64,000 nucleotides of DNA from Betaproteobacteria bacterium (lineage in GTDB: Bacteria > Pseudomonadota > Gammaproteobacteria > Burkholderiales > Rhodocyclaceae). The stretch spans positions 795,676-859,675 of the forward strand of contig JAHRYN010000002.1 of the NCBI GenBank assembly GCA_020621405.1, written 5' to 3'. Shown here in pieces: positions 11,923 through 21,190 of this stretch. Numbering within the stretch: position 1 is the stretch's first letter; each line of letters opens with the position of its first letter. A program made the translations under genes and the position numbers. Under the pieces are notes generated by a model. That model was given only the letters and a program-made list of their open reading frames with translations. It made no database searches and was not told where the DNA came from.

Positions 11923-12963
11923 ATGCATCACGGGGACATTTCGAGCAGCAAGGACACGGTCGGCGTCGCCGTCGTCAATTACAAGATGCCGCGCCTGCAC
12001 ACGAAGGCCGAAGTGCTGGACAACGCACGCCGGATCGGCGACATGATCGTCGGCATGAAGGCCGGCCTGCCCGGCCTCGATCTGGTCATCTTCCCGGAAT
12101 ACAGCACGCACGGGATCATGTATGACGCGAAGGAAATGTACGACACCGCGTCTACCGTGCCCGGCGACGAAACCGCGATCTTCGCCGCCGCCTGCCGCAA
12201 GGCCAAGGTGTGGGGCGTGTTTTCGCTGACCGGCGAACAGCACGAGGAGCACCCGGACAAGGCGCCGTACAACACGCTGATCCTGATGAACGACCAGGGC
12301 GAGGTGGTGCAGAAGTACCGCAAGATCATGCCCTGGGTGCCGATCGAGGGCTGGTACCCGGGCGACTGCACCTATGTGTCGGACGGCCCGAAGGGCATGA
12401 AGGTCAGCCTGATCATCTGCGACGACGGCAACTACCCGGAAATCTGGCGCGACTGCGCGATGAAGGGTGCCGAACTGATCGTCCGCTGCCAGGGCTACAT
12501 GTACCCGGCGAAGGAACAGCAGATCACCATCTCGAAGGCCATGGCCTTCGCCAACAACGTCTACGTCGCGGTCGCCAACGCGGCCGGTTTCGACGGTGTC
12601 TATACCTACTTCGGCCATTCGGCCATCGTCGGCTTCGACGGCCGCACGCTGGGCGAATGCGGCGAGGAGGAAATGGGCATCCAGTATGCCGCGCTGTCGA
12701 AGAGCCTGATCCGCGACTTCCGCAAGAACGGCCAGTCGGAGAACCACCTGTTCAAGCTGCTGCACCGCGGCTATACCGGCCTGATCAACTCGCGCGAGGG
12801 CGACAAGGGCGTGGCCGCCTGCCCGTACGACTTCTACTCGAAGTGGATCAACGACCCGGAAGGCACGCGCAAGGCGGTCGAAGCGTTCACGCGCGACACC
12901 GTGGGCACCGAGGAATGCCCGATCGAAGGGCTGCCCAACCCGGCCACGATCGGACACAAGTGA
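11923..12963 (+). CDS. amiE: Aliphatic amidase
   Basis: The protein (346 residues, the same length as the Pseudomonas enzyme) starts [20 protein letters not shown] and is co-linear with AmiE. The nitrilase-superfamily catalytic residues fall at the classical positions: Glu59 in FPEY, Lys134 in KYRK and Cys166 in [11 protein letters not shown]. It hydrolyses short aliphatic amides such as acetamide or propionamide to acid plus ammonia in the cytoplasm. Propionate from propionamide could feed the pcc/mcm pathway in this same window. GGGGG lies 7 bases before the ATG. The stop overlaps the GTG of the next gene (GTGA), so the ATPase is translationally coupled. Confidence 0.96.
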   Translation: MHHGDISSSKDTVGVAVVNYKMPRLHTKAEVLDNARRIGDMIVGMKAGLPGLDLVIFPEYSTHGIMYDAKEMYDTASTVPGDETAIFAAACRKAKVWGVFSLTGEQHEEHPDKAPYNTLILMNDQGEVVQKYRKIMPWVPIEGWYPGDCTYVSDGPKGMKVSLIICDDGNYPEIWRDCAMKGAELIVRCQGYMYPAKEQQITISKAMAFANNVYVAVANAAGFDGVYTYFGHSAIVGFDGRTLGECGEEEMGIQYAALSKSLIRDFRKNGQSENHLFKLLHRGYTGLINSREGDKGVAACPYDFYSKWINDPEGTRKAVEAFTRDTVGTEECPIEGLPNPATIGHK

Positions 12964-13802
12964 CGGCCGACCTGCGGCTGGCGGAGGCCGCAGCGGAACG
13001 CGATCCGCTGGCCGGCTGGCGCGTCGCCGACGAGCCCTACTACGCCGCCAGCGGCGACGAGGTCGCGGCCTTCGAGGCAGCGCATGCGCGGCATCTTCCG
13101 GTCATGCTCAAGGGGCCGACCGGCTGCGGCAAGACGCGCTTCGTCGAATACATGGCGTGGAAGCTCGGCCTGCCGCTGATCACGGTCGCCTGCCACGAGG
13201 ACCTGACCGCCGGCGACCTGATCGGACGCTTCCTGCTCGATGCCGACGGCACTCGCTGGCAGGACGGGCCGCTGACGCGCGCGGTACGCTACGGCGCGAT
13301 CTGCTATCTGGACGAGGTGGTCGAGGCGCGCGCCGACACCACGGTGCTGATCCATCCGCTGACCGACGCCCGGCGGCAACTGCCACTGGCCGCCACCGGC
13401 GAGCTGTTGCACGCCCACCCGGACTTCCGTCTGGTCGTGTCCTGGAACCCGGGTTACCAGGGCCTGCACAAGACGCTCAAGCCGTCCACCCGGCAGCGCT
13501 TCACCGCGCTCGAATTCGGCTACCCCGACGTGGCGCACGAATGCGCCATCGTCATGCACGAAAGCGGCGTCGACGACGCCACGGCACGCCAGCTGGTCGC
13601 GCTGGCCGAACGCACGCGCCGGCTGGCCGGTGACGGTCTGGACGAGGGCGCCAGCACGCGCATGCTGATCCATGCCGGACTGCTGATCGCGCACGGGCTG
13701 TCACCACGTTCGGCCTGCCGGCAGGCGGTGGCCGGCCCGCTGACCGACGACGGCGAGGTCACGGCGGCGCTGATCGCCGCCATCGATGCCGGCTTCGCCT
13801 GA
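12960..13802 (+). CDS. MoxR/CbbQ-type AAA ATPase coupled to amidase
   Basis: The 280-residue ATPase has Walker [10 protein letters not shown] near residue 45, Walker B AICYLDEV and sensor-type sequence VSWNPGYQ. CbbQ/NorQ/MoxR proteins work with a vWA-domain partner to activate or remodel a client enzyme, often by metal insertion. The next gene supplies that partner. The start is GTG in a GTGA overlap with the amiE stop. The Pseudomonas ami operon also has an ATPase gene (amiB) after amiE, so this is a likely functional counterpart, but orthology is not shown here. The client could be the amidase itself or another enzyme. Confidence 0.88.
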   Translation: MTADLRLAEAAAERDPLAGWRVADEPYYAASGDEVAAFEAAHARHLPVMLKGPTGCGKTRFVEYMAWKLGLPLITVACHEDLTAGDLIGRFLLDADGTRWQDGPLTRAVRYGAICYLDEVVEARADTTVLIHPLTDARRQLPLAATGELLHAHPDFRLVVSWNPGYQGLHKTLKPSTRQRFTALEFGYPDVAHECAIVMHESGVDDATARQLVALAERTRRLAGDGLDEGASTRMLIHAGLLIAHGLSPRSACRQAVAGPLTDDGEVTAALIAAIDAGFA

Positions 13803-15474
13803 ATCCGCCGGGCAGCGCACGCTGTCGCTCTACCTGCGCGCGCTGTGGGACCTCGCGCCCCGCCTGGCCACGCTGCCGGCCGGCACTCCGGCCCGCCCGA
13901 TACTCGGCATCGAAGGCGGCCGGCCGGTGCTGCATCTGCCCCCGACCGGCGACCACGCCCTGCGGCTGGCCCGCGCGGCGCACGCCGCCGCGCATCTGAG
14001 CTTCGGCGGCATGCCGTTCGAACGCGCCCGGCTCAAGCCGGTACAGCGCGCACTGCTCGAAATACTGGAGGACGCACGCGTCGAGTGGCTGGCCATGCAG
14101 GCCCTGCCCGGACTGCGCCGGCTGTGGGCGCCCCTGCACGTAGCCGATGCCGGCTGGGGCAACGGTGCCGAAGCGCTGCTGGCGCGGCTCACGCACTGCC
14201 TGTTCGATCCAGCGCATGCCGACGGCCACGCCTGGATGGCGCGGGTGCGCGGCCTGTTCTTCACGCCACGAGGCGGGCTGGCGCTGACAACGCCGGCGCA
14301 GTTGCGCGATGCCGCATCGCGGCTTGGCAACGATCTCGGCCAGATGCGCCTGAACCTCAACCCGGGCGGCTGGCAGATCGAACCGGCCTACCGCGACGAC
14401 AACAGCCATCTCTGGACACGCGACGAAAAGTTGCCACCCTCCACGCCGCTGGAACAGGAGCGACCGGACACCGGCGGCGCCGGCGACGACGAAACTGACA
14501 CGACGTACGAGCGACCGCCACCGCAGGCCACCCCCGGCGGCGACGCCGGCGAGGCGTCCGGCAGCGTGCTGCAGATCGAATCGGCACTGCGTACCGTCAC
14601 GTATCCGGAATGGGATCGCCTGATCGGCCGTGCCCGCCCCGACTGGTGCACCGTGATCGAAACACCGGCACCCCGGGCGGATCCCGCCCCGCTGCGCGCC
14701 GGACTGGGCCTTCATGTCGCCCGCACAGTGCACCGGCTGCAGGCCGCCGCAGTGTCGGACCGCCGTCCGACCCGGAGCCGCAGCAAGGATGGCGACCTGC
14801 TGCACACCGGCGCGCTGATCGACGCCGGCATCGCGCTGCGCGCCGGACGCGACCCGGAACGGCGTCTGTACCGCGACAGCGCCACCCGCATCGAGGCACT
14901 GGACGTGCTGCTGCTGATCGACAGTTCGGCCTCGGCCGCACTCGCGCTGCCGTCCGGCCGCAGCGTGCTCGACGCGCTGCGCGAGGCAGCGCTGATCGCC
15001 GCCGCCGCGCTGGAAGCGACCGGCCACCGCTGCACGATCCAGGGCTTCGCCTCCGATACCCGACAGCGTGTGCGCGTGCAGCGGGTCAAGGAGTTCCACG
15101 AGCCGGCACTCGACGACAGTGTGCTGGCACGCGCGTGCGGCCTGCGCAGTGCGGGCTCGACGCGCATGGGCGCGGCGATCCGCCATGCCACCGCACAGCT
15201 GACCATCCGGCGCAGCCTGATCATGCTGCTGACCGACGGCGAACCGCACGACGTCGACATCCACGATCCGCGCTACCTGCCGGACGATCTGGCGCACGCG
15301 CTGGCCGGAGCCGGGCGCGCCGGCGTTGCCACCGCCTGCCTGCACGCATCGCCGGACGGTACATCGCCGGCCTTGCGCCGCGTGTTTGCGGCCGGGCTCT
15401 ACCTGCCGCTGCGCCGGCCCGACCGGCTGGCCGAGGTGCTGTGCACCTGCATCGCAGCCATCGGCAGACGGTGA
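13786..15474 (+). CDS. NorD/CbbO-like vWA-domain protein
   Basis: The product has 562 residues. A divergent N-terminal part includes a short acidic/Pro linker (about residues 225-265: [20 protein letters not shown]). The C-terminal vWA domain starts near residue 375 and carries the metal-ion-dependent adhesion motif as DSSAS and then LLTDGEPHD. This is the usual partner of MoxR/CbbQ ATPases, and the gene overlaps that ATPase by 17 bases. The pair probably assembles into a complex acting on a client enzyme in the cytoplasm. No membrane segments are evident. The association with amiE suggests a role in amide metabolism, but the client is unknown. Confidence 0.85.
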   Translation: MPASPESAGQRTLSLYLRALWDLAPRLATLPAGTPARPILGIEGGRPVLHLPPTGDHALRLARAAHAAAHLSFGGMPFERARLKPVQRALLEILEDARVEWLAMQALPGLRRLWAPLHVADAGWGNGAEALLARLTHCLFDPAHADGHAWMARVRGLFFTPRGGLALTTPAQLRDAASRLGNDLGQMRLNLNPGGWQIEPAYRDDNSHLWTRDEKLPPSTPLEQERPDTGGAGDDETDTTYERPPPQATPGGDAGEASGSVLQIESALRTVTYPEWDRLIGRARPDWCTVIETPAPRADPAPLRAGLGLHVARTVHRLQAAAVSDRRPTRSRSKDGDLLHTGALIDAGIALRAGRDPERRLYRDSATRIEALDVLLLIDSSASAALALPSGRSVLDALREAALIAAAALEATGHRCTIQGFASDTRQRVRVQRVKEFHEPALDDSVLARACGLRSAGSTRMGAAIRHATAQLTIRRSLIMLLTDGEPHDVDIHDPRYLPDDLAHALAGAGRAGVATACLHASPDGTSPALRRVFAAGLYLPLRRPDRLAEVLCTCIAAIGRR

Positions 15475-15510
15475 CCGGGCGACACGACAACACCGCGGAA
15501 ATCGGCAATC

Positions 15511-15570
15511 TTGGCCTTGGCCTTGGCCTTGGCCTTGGCCTTGGCCTTGGCTTTGGCTTTGGCTTTGGCC
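15511..15570. repeat. Hexanucleotide microsatellite
   Basis: Ten tandem TTGGCC/TTGGCT units follow the vWA gene by about 36 bp: six TTGGCC, three TTGGCT and one TTGGCC. On the minus strand it would read as repeated Lys-Ala, but no gene there is credible. Such arrays vary by slippage. Confidence 0.9.
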
Positions 15571-15573
15571 TTT

Positions 15574-15597
15574 GTAGGAGCGAGCCATGCTCGCGAA
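15574..15597 (+). repeat. REP element next to the hexamer repeat
   Basis: The sequence GTAGGAGCGAGCCATGCTCG continuing to CGA is the full GTAG-type REP, directly abutting the hexamer array. It lies between two convergent genes. Confidence 0.85.
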
Positions 15598-15667
15598 CCG
15601 GACGTCAAACCGCGACTGCGCTGATCAAACGGCCAATCGGCCTCTGCGGAATCAGCCGGCGCCGGCG

Positions 15668-16588
15668 TCACACCCCTTCGTTGGCCGCCTGGAAGTGGTC
15701 GATGAACACGCGCAGCCGTGCCGGCATCTGCGCCCGGCTCGGGAAATACAGATGCATGGCCGACAGCGGCATCGCGCAGTCGGCCAGCACCTGCACCAGC
15801 CGCCCGGAGGCCAGATCGCCCTCGACCAGCGACTGCAGCGTCTGCACCAGTCCGAAGCCGCGCCGGGCGAGATCGATCTCGGCCTCGGCATCATTGACGA
15901 TGAAGCGGCCGCCGACATCGACCTCCAGCGTGCGGCCGTCGCGCCGGAACGTCCAGCGTGCGGTGCGGCCGCTCGACAGATAGCGATAGCGCACGCATTC
16001 ATGTGCCGCGAGGTCCTCCGGCACGGCCGGCGGCGGTCGGCGCACCAGATAGTCGGGTGCGCCGACCGTGATCATCCGCTGCTCGCCGCCGATGCGCACC
16101 GCCACCATGTCGGCCTCTATGCTTTCACCGAGGCGCATGCCGGCGTCGAAGCGGTCAGCCACGATGTCAGCCAGACCGTCGTCGAGCGCGAATTCGAGCC
16201 CGACATCGGGATGACGAACCGCGAAAGCAGCCAGATGCGGTGCAATCAGCAACTGGTAGGCGACGCGCGGCATGTTGATGCGCACCGTGCCGCTGACATG
16301 CTCGCGCGACTGCGCAAGCGATTCGAGCGCACGACCCAGTTCATCGAGCCCGACGCGCACACCGTCGTAGAAGCGTTCGCCCTCGTCGGTCATCGCCACG
16401 CGGCGCGTGGTACGCGTCAGCAGGCGCACGCCCAGGCGCTGTTCCAGTCCGCGCAACGACTGCGACAGCGCCGAGGCCGACACGCCCAGTTCGGCAGCGG
16501 CGCGCGAAAAGCTCGAATGCCGAGCGACACACTCGAAAGCAGTCAGCGCCGGCAGCATGGCAGAATCTATTTTGAAGTCTGTCTTCAT
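15668..16588 (-). CDS. LysR-family regulator (divergent from the molybdoenzyme genes)
   Basis: The 306-residue LysR protein has an N-terminal HTH (LPALTAFECVARHSSFSRAA, then SQSLRGLEQRLGVRLLTRTT) and a two-lobed effector domain. It belongs to the large branch acting on local oxidoreductase genes. It is divergent from the two-subunit molybdenum hydroxylase, which it probably controls. It starts at the ATG at 16588; no strong ribosome site is seen. Confidence 0.9.
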   Translation of the reverse strand: MKTDFKIDSAMLPALTAFECVARHSSFSRAAAELGVSASALSQSLRGLEQRLGVRLLTRTTRRVAMTDEGERFYDGVRVGLDELGRALESLAQSREHVSGTVRINMPRVAYQLLIAPHLAAFAVRHPDVGLEFALDDGLADIVADRFDAGMRLGESIEADMVAVRIGGEQRMITVGAPDYLVRRPPPAVPEDLAAHECVRYRYLSSGRTARWTFRRDGRTLEVDVGGRFIVNDAEAEIDLARRGFGLVQTLQSLVEGDLASGRLVQVLADCAMPLSAMHLYFPSRAQMPARLRVFIDHFQAANEGV

Positions 16589-16635
16589 AGGTCATACAAG
16601 ATTAACCAGTCGATCTAATAAAACAAAGCGTTTAC

Positions 16636-16653
16636 CGTGCAGCACCTTGCACG
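16636..16653. promoter_or_regulatory. Perfect inverted repeat before iorA
   Basis: Arms CGTGCA/TGCACG with a 6-bp spacer lie in the 110-bp LysR-iorA divergent region. Position and symmetry suit a LysR-type recognition site. Confidence 0.5.
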
Positions 16654-16698
16654 CAGGACTTTTGCCGCCCGCGCGAGCGACATTTCCGGAGAATTCCC

Positions 16699-17157
16699 AT
16701 GGCGAACATCAATCTGAACGGCCGCGACGTCGCGGTCGACGTACCCGACGACACACCGCTGCTGTGGGCGCTGCGCGACGGCCTCAACCTGACCGGCACC
16801 AAGTTCGGCTGCGGCATCGCGATGTGCGGCGCGTGCACCGTGCATGTCGACGGCCAGCCGACGCGTTCCTGCGTGACGCCGATCTCGGCGGTCGCAGGCA
16901 AGAAGGTCACCACCATCGAATCGGTCGGCAGCGCCAAGGTCGGCGCTGCGGTGCAGGCGGCATGGCAGAAGCTCGACGTCGTGCAGTGCGGCTACTGCCA
17001 GTCGGGCCAGATCATGTCGGCCACCGCGCTGCTGGCGACCAACCCGAAACCGAGCGACGCGGACATCGATGCCGCGATGAGCGGCAACGTGTGCCGCTGC
17101 GCCACCTACGTGCGCATCCGCGCGGCCATCCACGAAGCCGCGAAGTCGCTGGCCTGA
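16699..17157 (+). CDS. iorA: Molybdenum hydroxylase [2Fe-2S] subunit (isoquinoline 1-oxidoreductase alpha-like)
   Basis: The 152-residue small subunit shows both iron-sulfur motifs: a plant-ferredoxin-like cluster [21 protein letters not shown] and a second CGYCQSGQ...[10 protein letters not shown] cluster. This is the small-subunit form of two-component aldehyde/isoquinoline oxidoreductases, which pass electrons from the Mo centre to an acceptor, usually a cytochrome. It starts after GGAGAA and is 11 bases from the large subunit. The symbol follows the closest named family; the actual substrate is not known. Confidence 0.85.
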   Translation: MANINLNGRDVAVDVPDDTPLLWALRDGLNLTGTKFGCGIAMCGACTVHVDGQPTRSCVTPISAVAGKKVTTIESVGSAKVGAAVQAAWQKLDVVQCGYCQSGQIMSATALLATNPKPSDADIDAAMSGNVCRCATYVRIRAAIHEAAKSLA

Positions 17158-17168
17158 GGAGAATCGAC

Positions 17169-19388
17169 ATGAACTTCAGGATAGAAAACGCATTCCAGAC
17201 CACCCGCCGCGGCTTCCTCAAGGGCGGCGCCGGCCTGGCACTCGCCGTGGTCGCGCCCGGCATGGCTTCGGCCGCAACGGCCGCCGGCCCCGGCAGCACC
17301 CCGGCCGACGCTGCGATGGTCGACGGCGCATTCGCGCCGAACGCCTTCCTGCGCATCGGCACCGACGGCGCGGTCACCATCGTGTCCAAGCATCTCGAGA
17401 TGGGGCAGGGCGTCTATACCGGCCTGGCCACGCTGGTGGCGGAAGAACTCGACGCCGACTGGAAGACGGTCAAGGTCGAAGGCGCGCCGGCCGACGCCAA
17501 ACGCTACAACAACCTGCTGTGGGGTCCGGCCCAGGGTACCGGCGGCAGCACCGCGATCGCCAATTCCTTCGAACAGATGCGCCGCGCCGGCGCGACCGCG
17601 CGCGCCATGCTGGTTGCCGCCGCCGCCGAACAGTGGAAGGTGCCGGCCAGCCAGATCACAGTCAAACACGGCGTGGTGTCACACGCCGCCAGCGGCAGGA
17701 AGAGTGGCTTCGGCGAGCTGAGCGAAGCGGCGTCGAAGCTGCCGGTGCCGGCCGAGGTGAAGCTGAAGGATCCGAAGGACTTCACGCTGATCGGACGCAG
17801 CGCACCGCGCGTCGACAGCGTCGCCAAGACCACCGGCCGCGCCGTATTCACGCAGGACATCAAGCTGCCCGGCATGCTGACCGCCGTGGTCGCCCACGCG
17901 CCGCGTTTCGGCGGCCGCGTGAAGTCGGTCGAGGACAAGGCGGCGCGCGCGATACCCGGCGTGGCCGACGTGGTCGCCATCCCGAACGGCGTCGCCGTGC
18001 TGGCGAAGGATTTCTGGAGCGCCAAGAAGGGACGCGACGCGCTGAAGATCGAATGGGACGAGTCGCAGGCCTACCGTGGCAGCAGCGACGCCATCCTGTC
18101 CGACTACCGCGAACTGGCGAAGACGCCGGGTCTGGCGGCGCGCAAGGACGGCGATGCCGAAGCCGAGCTGGGCAAGGCGAACAAGGTGTTCGAAGCGGAA
18201 TTCGCCTTCCCCTTCCTCGCGCACGCGTCTATGGAGCCGCTGAACTGCGTGATGAAGTTCGATGACAAGGGCTGCGAGGTGTGGAACGGCGAGCAGCTGC
18301 ACACCGGTGACCAGTTCGCGCTGGCGAAGACCTTCGGCATCAAGCTCGAACAGGTGAAGCTGAACATGGTGTACGCCGGCGGCAGCTTCGGCCGGCGCGC
18401 CAACCCGCAGTCCGACTACCTGCTGGAGACGGCGCAGATCGTGAAGGCGATCAACGGCCGCGCGCCGGTCAAGCTGGTATGGACGCGCGAGGACGATATG
18501 CGCGGCGGCTTCTACCGCCCGCTCTACCTGCACCGCGTGCGTGCCGCACTCGACGCGAAGGGCATGCCGATCGCCTGGCAGCAGCGCATCGTCGGCCAGT
18601 CCATCATCGCCGGCTCGCCCTTTGAAGGCTTCCTGATCAAGGACGGCATCGACGTGACCTCGGTCGAAGGTGCGGCCACACTGCCCTACACGGTGCCCAA
18701 TCTGCATGTCGACCTGCACACCACCAACGCACAGGTGAAGGTGCCGGTGCAGTGGTGGCGCTCGGTCGGCTCGACGCACACCGCATTCTCGACCGAGGTG
18801 TTCCTCGACGAACTGGCCGGCGCGGCGGGCAAGGATCCGGTCGCCTACCGTCTGGCGCTGCTGGAAAAGCATCCGCGCCACGCCGGCGTGCTGAAGCTGG
18901 CCGCCGAAAAGGCCGGCTGGGACAAGCCGCTGGCCGCTTCGAAGAGCGGCAAGCGCGGTCGCGGCGTCGCGGTGCATGAGTCGTTCAACTCCTTCGTCGC
19001 CCAGGTGGTCGAAGTGACGGTGCAGAAGGACGGCACGTTCAAGGTCGACCGCGTGGTGTGCGCAGTCGATTGCGGCATCGCGGTCAATCCGGACGTGATC
19101 AAGGCGCAGATGGAAGGCGGCATCGGCTACGCGCTGTCCGCCGCACTGACCGGCGCCATCACGCTGAAGGACGGCGTGGTCGAACAGTCGAACTTCAACG
19201 ACTATCCGGTGCTGCGCATCAGCGACATGCCGAAGATCGAGGTGCACATCGTCAAGTCGGCGCAGAAGCCGACCGGCGTCGGCGAACCCGGCGTGCCGCC
19301 GCTGGCACCGGCGCTGGCGAACGCGCTGCACGCGGCGACCGGCAAGCGCATCCGCACGCTGCCGGTCGGCGATCAGCTGAAGGCCTGA
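17169..19388 (+). CDS. iorB: Molybdenum hydroxylase large subunit, Tat-exported (isoquinoline 1-oxidoreductase beta-like)
   Basis: The 739-residue protein begins with a twin-arginine signal (TTRRGFLKGGAGLALAVVAPG), so the holoenzyme is expected in the periplasm, the small subunit travelling with it. The body is a xanthine-oxidase-family molybdopterin domain: GGSFGRRANPQSDYLLE, VDCGIAVNPDVIKAQMEGG and the C-terminal VGEPGVPPLAPALANA, which contains the catalytic Glu. Single-chain length, no FAD domain and a Tat signal match the IorB/aldehyde-oxidoreductase branch. Likely substrates are an aldehyde or N-heterocycle. Downstream XdhC- and MocA-like genes supply the sulfurated, nucleotide-modified cofactor. 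Confidence 0.88.
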   Translation: MNFRIENAFQTTRRGFLKGGAGLALAVVAPGMASAATAAGPGSTPADAAMVDGAFAPNAFLRIGTDGAVTIVSKHLEMGQGVYTGLATLVAEELDADWKTVKVEGAPADAKRYNNLLWGPAQGTGGSTAIANSFEQMRRAGATARAMLVAAAAEQWKVPASQITVKHGVVSHAASGRKSGFGELSEAASKLPVPAEVKLKDPKDFTLIGRSAPRVDSVAKTTGRAVFTQDIKLPGMLTAVVAHAPRFGGRVKSVEDKAARAIPGVADVVAIPNGVAVLAKDFWSAKKGRDALKIEWDESQAYRGSSDAILSDYRELAKTPGLAARKDGDAEAELGKANKVFEAEFAFPFLAHASMEPLNCVMKFDDKGCEVWNGEQLHTGDQFALAKTFGIKLEQVKLNMVYAGGSFGRRANPQSDYLLETAQIVKAINGRAPVKLVWTREDDMRGGFYRPLYLHRVRAALDAKGMPIAWQQRIVGQSIIAGSPFEGFLIKDGIDVTSVEGAATLPYTVPNLHVDLHTTNAQVKVPVQWWRSVGSTHTAFSTEVFLDELAGAAGKDPVAYRLALLEKHPRHAGVLKLAAEKAGWDKPLAASKSGKRGRGVAVHESFNSFVAQVVEVTVQKDGTFKVDRVVCAVDCGIAVNPDVIKAQMEGGIGYALSAALTGAITLKDGVVEQSNFNDYPVLRISDMPKIEVHIVKSAQKPTGVGEPGVPPLAPALANALHAATGKRIRTLPVGDQLKA

Positions 19389-19463
19389 GCCTGTAATGAC
19401 AGGCGCGGCGGCAATGGCCTGCGTGCCAGCGCCGCCGCTGTTCGCATTTGACGGGAGTTCCGC

Positions 19464-20492
19464 ATGGACAGCCTCGACCTCGAAGTACTGACCCGCGCAC
19501 GCGACTGGCTGCACGCCGGACATCGCGTGCTGCTGGCCACGGTGGTGCGCACCTGGGGTTCGTCGCCACGCCCGCCCGGCGCACTGCTGGCGCTGCGCGA
19601 CGATGGCCGGGCGGTCGGTTCGGTATCGGGCGGTTGCATCGAGGATGACCTCATCCACCGGCTGCGGCGCGACGGTCTGCCGCCGCAGGCACAGTCGGTG
19701 AGCTACGGCGTCAGCGCAGAAGAGGCACGCCGCTTCGGCCTGCCCTGCGGCGGCACGCTGCAGCTGGTGCTCGAACCGCTGGCCGGTGCGGCGGCGCTCG
19801 ACCCGCTGCTGGAACGTCTGGCACGCAACGAACTGGTGACGCGCCGGCTCGACCTGGCCAGCGGCCACGCGACGCTGGGCGCCGGCAGCGCCGATCAGGC
19901 GCTGCATTTCGACGGCAGCACACTGATCAGCGTGTTCGGCCCGCGCTACCGTCTGCTGCTGATCGGCGCCGGCCAGCTGTCGGCCAGCCTGGCGCGCATC
20001 GCCGGCGCGCTCGATTTCGCGGTCACGGTGTGCGATCCGCGCGAGGAATACAGCGACGAATGGACCGTGCCCGGCACCACGCTGACGCGGGACATGCCGG
20101 ACGACGTGGTGATCGCGATGCGGCCGGATGCGCGCACCGCGGTGATCGCGCTGACGCACGACCCCAAGCTGGACGACCTGGCGCTGATGGAGGCGCTGAA
20201 GTCGCCGGCCTTCTATGTCGCCGCACTCGGTTCGCGCCGCAACAACGACGTGCGGCGCGAACGCTTGCGCGAATTCGATCTGAACGACGCACAGATCGCC
20301 CGACTGCACGGCCCGGCCGGGCTGTACATCGGCAGCCGCACGCCGGCGGAGATCGCGGTGTCGATCGCCGCCGAGCTGGTGGCGGTGAAGAACGGTGCCG
20401 CCGCCGACAGCCTGCTCAACGTCCGCGACGCCAAGCAGGCGCTGGATATCGCCGCCGACACGCTGTCGTCCTGCGCAGCGGGCCACGACTGA
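19464..20492 (+). CDS. XdhC/CoxI-family molybdoenzyme maturation protein
   Basis: The 342-residue protein carries the N-terminal XdhC motif (VLLATVVRTWGSSPRPPGALLAL and GSVSGGCIEDDLI) and a Rossmann-like C-terminal part (YRLLLIGAGQLSASLARIA...YVAALGSRRNN). XdhC proteins bind the molybdenum cofactor, help its sulfuration and deliver it to xanthine-dehydrogenase-family enzymes. It follows iorAB by 75 bases and is followed by a MocA-like gene, an arrangement typical of molybdenum hydroxylase clusters. The ATG has GGGAG 6 bases upstream. Confidence 0.87.
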   Translation: MDSLDLEVLTRARDWLHAGHRVLLATVVRTWGSSPRPPGALLALRDDGRAVGSVSGGCIEDDLIHRLRRDGLPPQAQSVSYGVSAEEARRFGLPCGGTLQLVLEPLAGAAALDPLLERLARNELVTRRLDLASGHATLGAGSADQALHFDGSTLISVFGPRYRLLLIGAGQLSASLARIAGALDFAVTVCDPREEYSDEWTVPGTTLTRDMPDDVVIAMRPDARTAVIALTHDPKLDDLALMEALKSPAFYVAALGSRRNNDVRRERLREFDLNDAQIARLHGPAGLYIGSRTPAEIAVSIAAELVAVKNGAAADSLLNVRDAKQALDIAADTLSSCAAGHD

Positions 20493-20508
20493 TCCGGTCG
20501 CCCGACCG

Positions 20509-21087
20509 ATGATCCAGGGCATCCTGCTGGCCGCCGGCTACGGCCGGCGCTTCGATCCGGACGGGCACCGCAGCAAACTGCTGGCCACACTCGACGACGG
20601 ACGCAGCGTCGCCTGGCACGCCGCACACGCCCTGTGCAGCGCGCTGCCGGGCAGCCTGGCAGTCATCCGCCCCGGCTGCGACGAACTTGCCACAGAGCTG
20701 CGCGACGCCGGCTGCCGCATCCTCGAAAGCCGCGACGCCGAAGCCGGCATGGGCAGCGCACTGGCACACGCGGTGCGCGAAACGGCATCGGCCTCGGGCT
20801 GGCTGATCGCACTGGCCGACATGCCGTGGCTGCCGGCCAGCGCCATCCGCGCCGTGGCGGACGCCATCGACACCCCGCAGCGCATCGCCGCCGCCGCCTT
20901 CGCCGGGCAGCGCGGCCACCCGGTCGGCTTCGGCGCGCACTGGGCGGCGCAGCTGTCGACCCTGCATGGCGACACCGGCGCCCGCGACCTGCTGCGCAAC
21001 GCGGAGCTGCGCCTGATCGACGCCGGCACGCCGGACGTGCTGCGCGACGTCGATCTTCCGGGCGACCTGCCTGCGCGGGTATCCTGA
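20509..21087 (+). CDS. MocA/MobA-like molybdenum cofactor nucleotidyltransferase
   Basis: The 192-residue protein begins ILLAAGYGRRFDPDGHRSKLL, the LAAGxxxR nucleotide-binding loop of MobA/MocA transferases, and has ALADMPWLP as the metal-binding DM motif. In this context it most likely transfers CMP to molybdopterin, forming the MCD cofactor of the hydroxylase encoded by iorAB. GMP transfer by MobA is less likely in this neighbourhood. The start lies 17 bases after xdhC. Confidence 0.82.
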   Translation: MIQGILLAAGYGRRFDPDGHRSKLLATLDDGRSVAWHAAHALCSALPGSLAVIRPGCDELATELRDAGCRILESRDAEAGMGSALAHAVRETASASGWLIALADMPWLPASAIRAVADAIDTPQRIAAAAFAGQRGHPVGFGAHWAAQLSTLHGDTGARDLLRNAELRLIDAGTPDVLRDVDLPGDLPARVS

Positions 21088-21190
21088 TGTCCTGACCGGG
21101 CCACACCCTCGCGGCCCCGGCTCAAGATAACGGTCCGGCGTACGTTAATGCGTGCACGCCGTTCAACGTCGTCCTCGCCCAGATCCCGCC

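Noticed and set aside
15399-15671. Minus-strand frame with a Lys-Ala repeat
   Set aside because: The repeat is only the translated hexamer microsatellite, flanked by a REP, and shows no ribosome site or family.
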